Shown piece by piece: positions 1-7,952 of a DNA stretch of 12,229 bases. The stretch spans positions 1 to 12,229 of the forward strand of contig CALZQD010000018.1 in NCBI GenBank assembly GCA_945828175.1, read 5' to 3'. Numbering within the stretch: position 1 is the stretch's first letter; the number at the start of each line of letters is the position of its first letter. This stretch comes from an uncultured Bacteroidales bacterium (lineage in GTDB: Bacteria; Bacteroidota; Bacteroidia; Bacteroidales; Muribaculaceae). Under the pieces are notes generated by a model. The model was not told the DNA's origin. It worked only from the letters and a program-made list of their open reading frames with translations, and made no database searches. The position numbers and the translations under genes were made by a program.

Positions 1-69
1 TCTATGCACCGCAAACCCCGCGCCGCCTCGTCGGCTGCGGATGTCAGCGCCGTCGTCGATATGCCTTAG
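1..69 (+). CDS. Possible C-terminal tail of an upstream gene (partial)
   Basis: From base 1, frame 1 stays open to a TAG at 67-69 and would encode about 22 residues ending in AVVDMP. Its third codon positions are mostly G or C, with runs such as GCC, GTC and AGC, which matches codon use in the genes downstream. GC content drops sharply right after the stop, as expected at a gene end. Nothing in these residues identifies a family. Frame 3 is also open to a stop at 75-77 but gives an arginine- and cysteine-rich peptide that looks less natural. The call rests on composition and the stop position only. Confidence 0.35.
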   Translation, partial: SMHRKPRAASSAADVSAVVDMP

Positions 70-122
70 ATGTTTAACTGACAATTTTTTACATAACAAT
101 AAATACAACCATTTAACTATTT

Positions 123-2891
123 ATGAGACTGAAACTGTTTCTGCTACTGCTTCTGACGGCCACACTGCCGTCACTGGCACAAACTGCCACCGTCGTCGGC
201 GTCGTTACCGACGGCTCTAACGGCAGTCCGGTCAGCGGAGCCTATGTCACACTCCAAGACAGGGGCGTCTCGGCGACCACAGGCTTCAACGGCGACTTCC
301 GCGTCACCGGTGTACAGCCCGGAGATGTTTATGTTATCGTCACTTGCGACGGCTATCAGAGCGCCGGCTTCAACGCCACAATCAAAGCGCCCTCGACCGA
401 CCTCGGCACCATCTCACTCACACCCGACTCGGCCGATGACTTCTACGGCGACAACGAAGACATGATCTTCGACGAATCGGTGCTCGAAGACGAAGAAGGC
501 AACACACAGGGCATCGCTGCCCTCACTGGCGCCAACGACGACATATACTACAGCACGGCTTCGTATAACTTCTCGCCCATGTACTTCCGCTACCGCGGCT
601 ACGACAGCGAGTATCAGACCGTCTACATCAACGGCGTGCCCTTCAACGACCTCATCCGCGGACGCTTCAACTTCTCGAGCCTCCTCGGCATGACAAGCCG
701 CGCCTTCAGAAACAAGACAACAACCATCGGCATGGGCGCGGCCAACTACGGCTTCGGCAGCATCGGCGGCAGCACTAACTACAACACCGTCACCGACCTC
801 TATGCTCCCGGATTCAACGGCAGTCTCGCCTTCACAAACTCCAACTATATGTTACGCGCCATGGCAACTTATGCCTCGGGCGTCAACAAACACGGCTGGG
901 CATACACCGTCAGCGGCATAGGCCGTTATGCCAACGAAGGTGTCATCGAAGGCACATTCTACAACTCGGGCGGCCTCTTCCTCTCGGTCGAGAAAATCTT
1001 CAACCCCCACCACTCGCTGACTCTCACCGCCTTCGGCGGCCCGACACAGCGCGCTACCGCCCAGGCCACATATCAGGAAGCCTACGACCTCGCCGGCTCT
1101 AACCTCTACAATCCCGCTTGGGGCTGGCAGGACGGCAAAAAACGCTCGTCGCGCATCACCGAGACATTCGACCCCACCGTGATGCTCAACTATATCTTCA
1201 AGAAAAACAACACCACGGTCAACACATCGGCCGCTATGCGCTGGGTAAGATACACCCGCACGGCCATCCAGTACTATCAGGGCAACAACCCCGACCCCTC
1301 GTACTACCGCAACCTGCCGTCATACTACAAAGACAGCCCCGAGCAGTTCGACATGTACACCGACCTCTGGAAACATGACAAATCATTCCGCCAGATCGAC
1401 TGGGATGAGCTCTATCAGATGAACTACCTCAACAACATCCAGAACGAGACCCTCCCCGAAGCCGACAAGAAAGGCTCGTCATACATCATGGAGAACCGCG
1501 TCAGCAACCAGGTCAACGCCATCTTCAACAGCTATGTCAACACCCGCATCAACGACTGCATGAGCCTCCAGGGCGGCGTGACATTCAACTACACCAAGGC
1601 ATCGTTCTACAAAACCATACGCGACCTCATGGGCGGCGAATTCTGGATCGACGTCGACCCATTCAGCCTCCGCGAGTTTGCCATCGCTCCCGACAACCTC
1701 CAGAATGACCTCGACCATCCCTACCGCCGAGTCAAAGAAGGCGACAAATTCGGCTACAACTATGACATCCGCGCCCTTCAGGCTACCGCATGGCTCCAGA
1801 ACGTCATCACCCTGCCCCACTGGGATGTCAACTACGGCATCAAGATGAGCTATACACAGTTCCAGCGCGAAGGCTATATGCGCAACGGCCGCGCTCCGCA
1901 GAACTCGCTCGGCAAGAGCGACATGCTCAAGTTCGACAACGGCGCCATCAAAGCCGGTGCGACCTATAAGCTCAACGGCCGCAACTACTTCAGTGCCCAT
2001 GTCGAATACGGCACACGCTCGCCTCTGGTCGACAACGTCTTCATCGCTCCGCGCGTCAAGAACACCGTCGCAGCCAACGTCGAGAGCGAGCGCGACTTCT
2101 CGGGCGACCTCGGCTATACATGGAACTACCGCCGCTTCCGCGGTTCACTGACAGGCTTCTACACCCAGGTCGACAACGGCATCGAGCGCACAGGCTTCTA
2201 TGACGACTACTACCGCACCTATACCAACTATGTGCTCACCGGAGTCAAGCGCGTCTACAAAGGCATCGAGCTCGGCATGGCCTACAAGATCACACCCTCG
2301 ATCACAGCCACATTCGCCGGCACATACGCCCGCTACCAGTATAAGAACAACCCTCAGGGCACCCGCACATTCGAGAACGGTCTTCACCCCGACACAACGC
2401 AGACCGTCTATCTGAAGAACTTCTACCTCGGTTCGACACCTCAGACACAGTGTAACCTCGGCATCGACTGGGCAGCTCCCGGCAACTGGTTCTTCAACAT
2501 CAACGGCACATTCCAGGGCGACGCCTATGTCAACCTCTCGCCGCGCTATCACGAACAGTTCCCCGGTCTGGCCTCGGCCGACATCTGGGACGGAGGTGTT
2601 CCCACCCGCGAGCAGCTCGAAGCCAAAATCGAAGAACTCACCGACCAGGACAAACTCAAAAACGCATTCACCCTCAACCTGTCGATTGGCAAACTGATCT
2701 ACATCAACCGCAAGGTGTCGATGAACATCAACCTCAACATCAACAACGTCCTCAACAACCGCGACGTCGTCACCTACGCCTACCAGCAGGGCCGACTCAA
2801 CGAAACGACTTACGACCGCAACGCCTACCCCAACCGCTACAGCTATGCGCAGGGCGTCAGGGCCTTCCTCAACATCGGCGTAAGATTCTAA
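123..2891 (+). CDS. TonB-dependent outer-membrane receptor with carboxypeptidase-regulatory-like N-terminal domain
   Basis: A 922-residue outer-membrane beta-barrel that should take up a ligand using energy from TonB-ExbBD. Residues 1-19 form a type I signal peptide ending SLA before QT. Residues 21-100 are a CarboxypepD-regulatory-like beta-sandwich (GVVTDGSNGSPVSGAYVTL, then GFNGDFRV). Residues 101-125 are strongly acidic. The plug spans about 115-225 and includes RGYDSEYQTVYINGVPFND (158-176) and FGSIGGSTN (211-219). The remainder is barrel with alternating aromatic strands, including a YDLAGSNLYNP motif near residue 322. The protein ends in GVRF; a terminal Phe is the usual barrel-assembly signal. 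The plug resembles a Bacteroidetes receptor type that is shorter than SusC (about 1000 residues). The A-rich leader supports the ATG. I see no TAnnTTTG promoter just upstream. Two lipoprotein genes follow closely and are probably co-transcribed. The ligand cannot be read from sequence. Confidence 0.93.
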   Translation: MRLKLFLLLLLTATLPSLAQTATVVGVVTDGSNGSPVSGAYVTLQDRGVSATTGFNGDFRVTGVQPGDVYVIVTCDGYQSAGFNATIKAPSTDLGTISLTPDSADDFYGDNEDMIFDESVLEDEEGNTQGIAALTGANDDIYYSTASYNFSPMYFRYRGYDSEYQTVYINGVPFNDLIRGRFNFSSLLGMTSRAFRNKTTTIGMGAANYGFGSIGGSTNYNTVTDLYAPGFNGSLAFTNSNYMLRAMATYASGVNKHGWAYTVSGIGRYANEGVIEGTFYNSGGLFLSVEKIFNPHHSLTLTAFGGPTQRATAQATYQEAYDLAGSNLYNPAWGWQDGKKRSSRITETFDPTVMLNYIFKKNNTTVNTSAAMRWVRYTRTAIQYYQGNNPDPSYYRNLPSYYKDSPEQFDMYTDLWKHDKSFRQIDWDELYQMNYLNNIQNETLPEADKKGSSYIMENRVSNQVNAIFNSYVNTRINDCMSLQGGVTFNYTKASFYKTIRDLMGGEFWIDVDPFSLREFAIAPDNLQNDLDHPYRRVKEGDKFGYNYDIRALQATAWLQNVITLPHWDVNYGIKMSYTQFQREGYMRNGRAPQNSLGKSDMLKFDNGAIKAGATYKLNGRNYFSAHVEYGTRSPLVDNVFIAPRVKNTVAANVESERDFSGDLGYTWNYRRFRGSLTGFYTQVDNGIERTGFYDDYYRTYTNYVLTGVKRVYKGIELGMAYKITPSITATFAGTYARYQYKNNPQGTRTFENGLHPDTTQTVYLKNFYLGSTPQTQCNLGIDWAAPGNWFFNINGTFQGDAYVNLSPRYHEQFPGLASADIWDGGVPTREQLEAKIEELTDQDKLKNAFTLNLSIGKLIYINRKVSMNINLNINNVLNNRDVVTYAYQQGRLNETTYDRNAYPNRYSYAQGVRAFLNIGVRF

Positions 2892-2930
2892 CGACTGTAT
2901 AAACATTACACTATAATGAATATCACGACA

Positions 2931-4715
2931 ATGAAAAAGTCACTATTATATATCACATCACTGCTGTTGAGCGCCACGGCAATGACATCGTGCGACGACG
3001 ACTTCGCCCGTCCGCCGATTGTGATGCCCGAGGCTGAAATGGCCGGCAAAGAAAACATCACCATCGCCGGACTCAAAGACCTCTACTGGCAGAATGAAAA
3101 CAACTATGCCGTGGAGACAACCGTCAACGCCGAGGGCAGCGACCTCATCCTCAAGGCGCGTGTAATCTCTACCGACATCAACAGCACCCTCTACAACTAT
3201 ATTTATGTCGAAGACGAGACCGGCGGCATGAGCATCGCCGCGCGTCAGGTGAAATCAAGCCAGAAGCTCGCCACCCAGTTTGCTCTCGGCCAGGAAGTAT
3301 ATATCAACGTCAGCGGTCTGTATGCAGGCCGCTACGCCGGACTCTTCCAGCTCGGCGCACTCTCGTCTACCGGCGGCACGACATTCCTCGAGAACGCCGT
3401 ACTCCTCGAGCACATGCAGGCCAACGGCCTCGCCGAGCCCGAGCTCATCACCTATAAAGACGTCACTCTCGCCGAGCTCAAGAGTGCCCTCAACTCGCAG
3501 GAGACCGTCCGCAGCATGATGGCAACATCGGTCAAGATTAGCAACGTCAGCTTCTCTAAGCCCGGCGCCAAGTTCATCCCCACCGAAGGCCAGGACAACA
3601 GCATAGCCTTCAAAGACGCCGACGGCAACTCGATGGTCATCCGTCTCAACCGCTACTGCACCTTCGGCCGCGACCTCATTCCCTCGGGCACAGGCTCGAT
3701 AAAAGGCATCCTCGGCTTCTTCAACAACGACTGGCAGCTCATCATCAACAGCATCGACGACCTCGAAGGCTTCACTCCCGCCGAAGAGAATCCAGATACC
3801 CCCGACAATCCCGACCAGCCCGACCAGCCCTCGACAGGCAACGGCGACGGCACAGAGGCAGCGCCCTTTAACTGCGCCGCTGTCATCGGCGGTGCTACCG
3901 GCACTGACAAATGGGTCAAAGGCTACATCGTCGGTTGGGTCGACGGAATGACGCTCTCTGAAGGCGCCAAGTTCAACAACGAAGCCACCACTAACACCAA
4001 CTTCCTCATCGCCGACAATGCCGAGGAGACAAACGTAGCCAACTGCGTTCCCGTCCAGCTCCCGACCGACGTCCGCAACTCGCTCGGCCTCCAGGCCAAG
4101 CCCGGCAACTATAAGAAAGAAGTCATGCTCAAGGGCAGCCTCGAGAAATACTTCGGCACCGCCGGCCTCAAGAGCGTCACCGAGTTCAAGATCGACGGCG
4201 CCGAGACGCCCGACGTGCCCTCTGAACCCGTCTCTTTCATCGACGAGACCTTCGAGACAGGCATTCCCGCCGGCTGGGCAAACATAAAGGTTTCTGGCGA
4301 CAAGCAGTGGTTTCAGACCTCGTACCAGAACAACGGCTACGCCGCCATGACAGGCTACAAGGGCACACAGCCGCCCTTCGATGCCTGGCTGCTCACGCCC
4401 GCCATCGACCTCAGCAAGGTAACCGACAAGAAACTCACCTTCGACACCCAGGTCAACGGCTACGGCTCGAAGACATCGGTCTTCGAGGTCTATGTCCTGA
4501 CCTCGACCGACATCGCCACGGCAACCAAGACCAAGCTTAACCCCACCATCGCCGTGGCTCCCGAATCGGGCTACTCGGAGTGGGCCAACTCGGGCGACGT
4601 CAGCCTCGCCGACTACAGCGGCATCGTCTACATAGGCTTCAGATTCTACGCCACCGAAGACGCCAACTACGCCACATGGTGTGTCGACAACGTCAAAGTA
4701 GGCTCTGCTCAGTAA
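2931..4715 (+). CDS. DUF5689 / DUF6359 / choice-of-anchor J lipoprotein, paralogue 1
   Basis: A secreted lipoprotein of 594 residues, probably partner of the receptor 39 bp upstream. I chose the ATG at 2931, giving MKKSLLYITSLLL and a lipobox ending TSC at Cys21; an in-frame ATG at 2916 adds five residues and is also possible. The acidic DDD right after the cysteine suggests export to the cell surface. Residues 35-285 match DUF5689, with a strand pattern (ARVISTD, then YIYVEDETGGMSIAA) like OB-fold domains of secreted nucleases. A Pro/Asp linker covers about 287-303. Residues 305-428 form DUF6359 (WVKGYIVGWVDG, LKGSLEKYFGTAGLKS). Residues 434-594 form a choice-of-anchor J/cleaved-adhesin jelly roll (FIDETFETGIPAGW to VDNVKVG). 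No catalytic motif is visible, so a binding role is inferred. Parts of the DUF6359 DNA are identical to the next gene. Confidence 0.9.
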   Translation: MKKSLLYITSLLLSATAMTSCDDDFARPPIVMPEAEMAGKENITIAGLKDLYWQNENNYAVETTVNAEGSDLILKARVISTDINSTLYNYIYVEDETGGMSIAARQVKSSQKLATQFALGQEVYINVSGLYAGRYAGLFQLGALSSTGGTTFLENAVLLEHMQANGLAEPELITYKDVTLAELKSALNSQETVRSMMATSVKISNVSFSKPGAKFIPTEGQDNSIAFKDADGNSMVIRLNRYCTFGRDLIPSGTGSIKGILGFFNNDWQLIINSIDDLEGFTPAEENPDTPDNPDQPDQPSTGNGDGTEAAPFNCAAVIGGATGTDKWVKGYIVGWVDGMTLSEGAKFNNEATTNTNFLIADNAEETNVANCVPVQLPTDVRNSLGLQAKPGNYKKEVMLKGSLEKYFGTAGLKSVTEFKIDGAETPDVPSEPVSFIDETFETGIPAGWANIKVSGDKQWFQTSYQNNGYAAMTGYKGTQPPFDAWLLTPAIDLSKVTDKKLTFDTQVNGYGSKTSVFEVYVLTSTDIATATKTKLNPTIAVAPESGYSEWANSGDVSLADYSGIVYIGFRFYATEDANYATWCVDNVKVGSAQ

Positions 4716-4741
4716 TCCTAAACCACAACAGTCAAAGACAA

Positions 4742-7447
4742 ATGAAAACATTCAGATATTACATAAGCGGGGTTGCGGCAGCCATGATGCTCGCCGTCGC
4801 CCTACCCGCCTGCCAGGACGACGTCGACGCCCCCAAGATCGACGTCCCCGTGGCAACACAGCAGGCCAACATTTCGATTCTCGAGCTCAAGACGCTCTTC
4901 TGGGACGACGCCACCAACTATGCCGTCACTGTCCCGGCACGCGAAGACGGTTCTCACTACATCATCAAGGGTCGAGTAATCTCCACCGACGAAGAAAGCA
5001 ACATCTACAAAAGCCTCGTCATTCAGGACGAGACAGCCGCAATGGCATTCTCTGTCAACTCTAATAACCTCTACCTCAAATATCGCCGAGGCCAGGAGAT
5101 CGTCGTTGACGCTACAGGCCTCGATATCGGCAAATACAACGGCCTCCAGCAGATAGGCATGCGCGAATGGTATGAAAACGGCAACGCCTGGGAGGTATCT
5201 TTCATGTCGCCCGAGCTCTTCGACTCTCACACCGAGCTCAACGGTCTGCCCGAAATTGAGAAACTCGACACAATCGTCGTCAACAGCTTCGACGAGCTCC
5301 CCACAGGTCCCGAAGGTCTCCGTGCCATGCAGAGCCAGATCGTTCGCTTCAACAACGTCGAGTTCCAGAACGGCGGCGTTGAGCAGTTCTCGACCTACCA
5401 GTCGAGCGGCGTCAACCAAAACATCGTCGATGTCAACGGCTCGTCGCTCCCCGTGCGCACAAGCGGCTACTCTACCTTCTGGAGCAAGACCCTTCCCACA
5501 GGCCGCGGCGACGTCGTAGCCATCTGCAGCTACTATGGCACAACCGGCTGGCAGCTCATGCTCAACGGCTACAACGGCTGTATGAACTTCGGCAATCCCA
5601 CAGTCGCCCCCGGCACCGCGGACAATCCCTACACCGTCGACGAAGTCGTCGCCTTCGAACAGGCCGAGAAACCCGCCCGCGGCTGGGTCACCGGCTATAT
5701 CGTAGGCGCTGTAGCTCCCGAAATCGAAACCATCACAGGCAACGACGACATCGAATGGAGCGCCACACCGTTCCTCCCCAACACTCTCGTCATCGGCGCT
5801 ACAAAAGAGACAAAAGACCTTGCCAACTGCCTCGTCATATCTCTTCCTGAAGGATCTGACCTGCGTAAATACGGCAACCTCGTCGACAATACCGCCAACT
5901 ACGGCAAACAAATCTGGGTCAGCGGCACATTCGACGAATATATGGGTACCTACGGCGTCATCGACAACCGCGGCACAGCCTCTGAATTCAAGATTGAAGG
6001 CGTCACCATCGAAGATCCCTCGGCTCCCGGCGACGGCACCGAAACTTCGCCCTATAACTGCGCTCAGGTAATCGGCGGCGCAACAGGCACCGAAGCCTGG
6101 GTCAAGGGCTATATCGTCGGATGGGTCGACGGCATGACCCTCTCTGAAGGCGCCAAGTTCAACAACGAAGCCACCACTAACACCAACATCCTCATCGCCG
6201 ACGACATCAATGAGACAAGCGTCGCCAATTGTGTCCCCGTACAGCTCCCCGCCGGCAGCGTCCGCAATGCCATTAACCTCCAGACCAACCCCGGCAACTA
6301 TAAGAAAGAAGTCATGCTCAAGGGCAGCCTCGAGAAATACTTCGGCACAGCCGGCCTCAAGACCGTTACCGAATATAATCTCGACGGCGGTTCTGTCACG
6401 CCTCCCACACCAGTCGACCCCGTCAGCTCTATCGACGAAAACTTCGACGCAAGCCTCAACCTGCCCGCCGGATGGTCGCAGGCTCAGATAGCCGGCAACA
6501 AAGACTTCTATGTCCGTGAATTCAGCGGCAACAACTACGTCTCTGTCTCGGGCTATCAGGGCAATCCTCCCTTCGATATGTGGCTGCTCACACCGCCGGT
6601 CGATATGTCGAAAGTCACCGACAAGACCCTCTCGTTCGACACTCAGGTCAACGGCTATAGCTCGACAACCACTCAGTTTGAAGTCTACGTCCTGACCTCG
6701 GCCGATGTTGCTACAGCCAACAAGACCAAGCTCAACCCCACTCTCCCGACACCTCCCGCATCAGGCTATTCGAGCTGGGTAAATTCGGGCGACCTCAGCC
6801 TCGCGCAGTTCAGCGGCATCGTCTATATCGGCTTCCGCTACTACGCCACTCAGGACGCTAACTACGCGACATGGGGCCTCGACAACGTCAAGGTAGGCAA
6901 AAGCACCGGCGGTGGCGACACACCCACGCCCCCTACCCCCGCGGGTGATTACAAAGGCGACTTCAACAGCTTCAACGGCGGCCAGGCCAAGGCAAGCCCC
7001 TACGGCACCTACACCAACGCCACCGGCTGGACCGCTGAGAACTCTATCATCCTCAGCGGCACATCGGGCGACGACAAGAACCCCGCCTTTAAGTTCATCG
7101 GCGACAGCGACAAGACCCTCGCCGTCTGCCTCAACGGCAAAGCCTCGACACCGGGCCGCGTCTTCTCGCCCGCACTCACCGGCGGCTGCGGCAAGCTGAC
7201 ATTCAACTACGGCTTCGCCTACTCCGACACCAAGTGCTCGTTCACCGTCAAAGTATCGCAGAACGGCGCCGTCGTCAAAGAGCAGACAGTCCAGCTCGAC
7301 TCAATTGAGAAATCCAAAGTCTACGACTTCTCGCTCGACGTCAACGTCAGCGGCGACTTCACCGTCGAAATCGTCAACAACTGCCTCTCCGCAGCCACCT
7401 CAAACAAAGACCGCGTCGCCATCTGGAACCTCACCTGGACCAACTGA
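4742..7447 (+). CDS. DUF5689 / double DUF6359 / choice-of-anchor J lipoprotein, paralogue 2
   Basis: A 901-residue paralogue of the preceding gene, starting 26 bp after its stop. The open frame continues upstream to 4580, but the real start is the ATG at 4742, which gives a signal peptide (MKTFRYYISGVAAAMMLAVA) and a lipobox ending PAC, with Cys24 followed by QDD. Domains in order: DUF5689, about 35-285; a divergent DUF6359, about 288-419 (GWVTGYIVGAV); a second DUF6359, about 430-548, nearly identical to that of paralogue 1; a choice-of-anchor J domain, about 560-719; a GGGDTPTPPTP linker at about 722-732; and a C-terminal beta-rich domain, about 735-901, ending KDRVAIWNLTWTN. I recall similar C-terminal domains on secreted Bacteroidetes nucleases, unverified. 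No nuclease or protease motif is visible. Likely a surface-exposed ligand-binding protein acting with the receptor. A strong terminator follows. Confidence 0.9.
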   Translation: MKTFRYYISGVAAAMMLAVALPACQDDVDAPKIDVPVATQQANISILELKTLFWDDATNYAVTVPAREDGSHYIIKGRVISTDEESNIYKSLVIQDETAAMAFSVNSNNLYLKYRRGQEIVVDATGLDIGKYNGLQQIGMREWYENGNAWEVSFMSPELFDSHTELNGLPEIEKLDTIVVNSFDELPTGPEGLRAMQSQIVRFNNVEFQNGGVEQFSTYQSSGVNQNIVDVNGSSLPVRTSGYSTFWSKTLPTGRGDVVAICSYYGTTGWQLMLNGYNGCMNFGNPTVAPGTADNPYTVDEVVAFEQAEKPARGWVTGYIVGAVAPEIETITGNDDIEWSATPFLPNTLVIGATKETKDLANCLVISLPEGSDLRKYGNLVDNTANYGKQIWVSGTFDEYMGTYGVIDNRGTASEFKIEGVTIEDPSAPGDGTETSPYNCAQVIGGATGTEAWVKGYIVGWVDGMTLSEGAKFNNEATTNTNILIADDINETSVANCVPVQLPAGSVRNAINLQTNPGNYKKEVMLKGSLEKYFGTAGLKTVTEYNLDGGSVTPPTPVDPVSSIDENFDASLNLPAGWSQAQIAGNKDFYVREFSGNNYVSVSGYQGNPPFDMWLLTPPVDMSKVTDKTLSFDTQVNGYSSTTTQFEVYVLTSADVATANKTKLNPTLPTPPASGYSSWVNSGDLSLAQFSGIVYIGFRYYATQDANYATWGLDNVKVGKSTGGGDTPTPPTPAGDYKGDFNSFNGGQAKASPYGTYTNATGWTAENSIILSGTSGDDKNPAFKFIGDSDKTLAVCLNGKASTPGRVFSPALTGGCGKLTFNYGFAYSDTKCSFTVKVSQNGAVVKEQTVQLDSIEKSKVYDFSLDVNVSGDFTVEIVNNCLSAATSNKDRVAIWNLTWTN

Positions 7448-7470
7448 TTGCAATAACCCCCTCATACTCC

Positions 7471-7503
7471 ACGAGCCGCAGCCCCCACTGCGGCTCGTTT
7501 TTT
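7471..7503 (+). terminator. Rho-independent terminator of the receptor-lipoprotein operon
   Basis: A perfect 11-bp stem (ACGAGCCGCAG at 7471-7481 pairing with CTGCGGCTCGT at 7488-7498) encloses a six-base loop and runs into six T residues at 7498-7503. It begins 23 bp after the stop of the second lipoprotein gene, so it should end the transcript of the three upstream genes. Confidence 0.93.
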
Positions 7504-7570
7504 ATCCCCCTTCCCCGACTCAAAAGCCAAAGAACACAAGAGTTTTAGATACCGGGTAAGCCGCTGTTTC

Positions 7571-7660
7571 TCAGGCCGGAGGCCTGAAATCTTGTTAGCC
7601 CCGAGCGCTTGTCGCTAGGGGTAGCCGGGTTACACAAAAACCTCAACCCCGGCGGGGTTG
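7571..7660. repeat. Composite hairpin unit, copy 1 (A-B-A architecture, 90 bp)
   Basis: Three hairpins in 90 bp. The first (7571-7587) is TCAGGCC-GGA-GGCCTGA: seven perfect pairs around a GGA loop. Eleven bases later, at 7599-7621, CCCC pairs with GGGG and AGCG with CGCT around a CTTGT loop, with one G/A mismatch. After 22 more bases the third (7644-7660) is CAACCCC-GGC-GGGGTTG, again seven pairs and a three-base loop. No T-tract follows any of them, so they are not ordinary terminators. A second 90-bp unit with the same plan begins at 7713. It may be a REP-like element or a structured RNA; the function is not known to me. Confidence 0.75.
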
Positions 7661-7712
7661 CACTTTATATCACGCCGTAAGCTTCACGCCCCCATCAACC
7701 ACTTCGCGCACA

Positions 7713-7802
7713 TCGTGCCGGAGGCACGACATTGTCCGAGAACCCCGCGCTTCAGCACGGGGAGAGCACCCAACCCCCGGCAAATCAGTCTCGGAGAGAC
7801 GT
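7713..7802. repeat. Composite hairpin unit, copy 2 (A-B-A architecture, 90 bp)
   Basis: Repeats the plan of the unit at 7571-7660 with different stem sequences. The first hairpin (7713-7729) is TCGTGCC-GGA-GGCACGA, with seven perfect pairs. Thirteen bases later, at 7743-7762, CCCCG pairs with CGGGG and an inner GC pairs with GC around a small TTCA loop. After 23 bases comes GTCTC-GGA-GAGAC (7788-7800) within a 17-base footprint at 7786-7802, its two outer positions unpaired. CTTGT or CATTGT lies within four bases after three of the four A-type hairpins (7591, 7730 and 7803). Against copy 1, stem bases change together on both arms, which supports real base pairing. Confidence 0.72.
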
Positions 7803-7846
7803 CTTGTAGCTTTTGCCTTATGTTCCTCCCACCCGGCAGATTATGA

Positions 7847-7952
7847 ATTGTGCATTCAATAAGGATTGTGAATTATGCATTGTGAATTGTGAATTGTGAA
7901 TTGTGAATTGTGAATTGTGCATTGTTTGTGAATTGTGAATTGTGAATTGTGA
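7847..7952. repeat. Tandem 7-bp repeat tract (ATTGTGA and variants)
   Basis: About fifteen heptamers. Perfect ATTGTGA units lie at 7865-7871, 7879-7913 (five in a row) and 7932-7952 (three in a row). Variants such as ATTGTGC, ATTATGC and ATTCAAT, and one interrupted unit at 7921-7931, fill the rest; a four-base AAGG insertion sits at 7861-7864. The tract ends about ten bases before the -7 element of the next promoter and contributes its -33 element. Such tracts can change copy number by slipped-strand replication. From memory, similar GTGAATT tracts occur in intergenic regions of Bacteroidales. Confidence 0.9.

Noticed and set aside
60..122. Promoter for the receptor gene
   Set aside because: The stretch is AT-rich, but I find no TAnnTTTG with a properly spaced TTG; TAGATGTTTA is too poor a match to report.
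123..2891. Assignment of the receptor as SusC with a polysaccharide utilisation locus
   Set aside because: No SusD, glycoside hydrolase or sigma/anti-sigma pair is present, and the plug motifs match a shorter receptor type rather than SusC.
4580..4741. Upstream in-frame extension of the second lipoprotein gene into the first
   Set aside because: The added 54 residues are Arg/Gln/His-rich, a shadow of the first gene, and would bury the clear signal peptide and lipobox that start at 4742.
3255..4751. 498-residue open frame on the minus strand, and similar long antisense frames at 2145-2906 and 4802-5911
   Set aside because: They lie fully opposite well-supported genes. C-ending codons on the plus strand remove antisense stops, and the translations are low-complexity Val/Asp/Glu/Gly/Ala-rich with no recognisable domain.
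7571..7621. Additional intrinsic terminators
   Set aside because: The hairpins are strong but none is followed by a T-tract, and a complete terminator already lies at 7471-7503.
7571..7802. CRISPR array
   Set aside because: The repeated elements are hairpins with differing sequences and no constant direct repeat of 25-40 bp with uniform spacers; no cas gene is near.
7658..7846. 62-codon open frame in the intergenic region
   Set aside because: It runs through the hairpin units, has no family resemblance, and its codon pattern is dictated by the palindromes. The 84-codon frame at 7305-7559 likewise overlaps the lipoprotein gene and its terminator.
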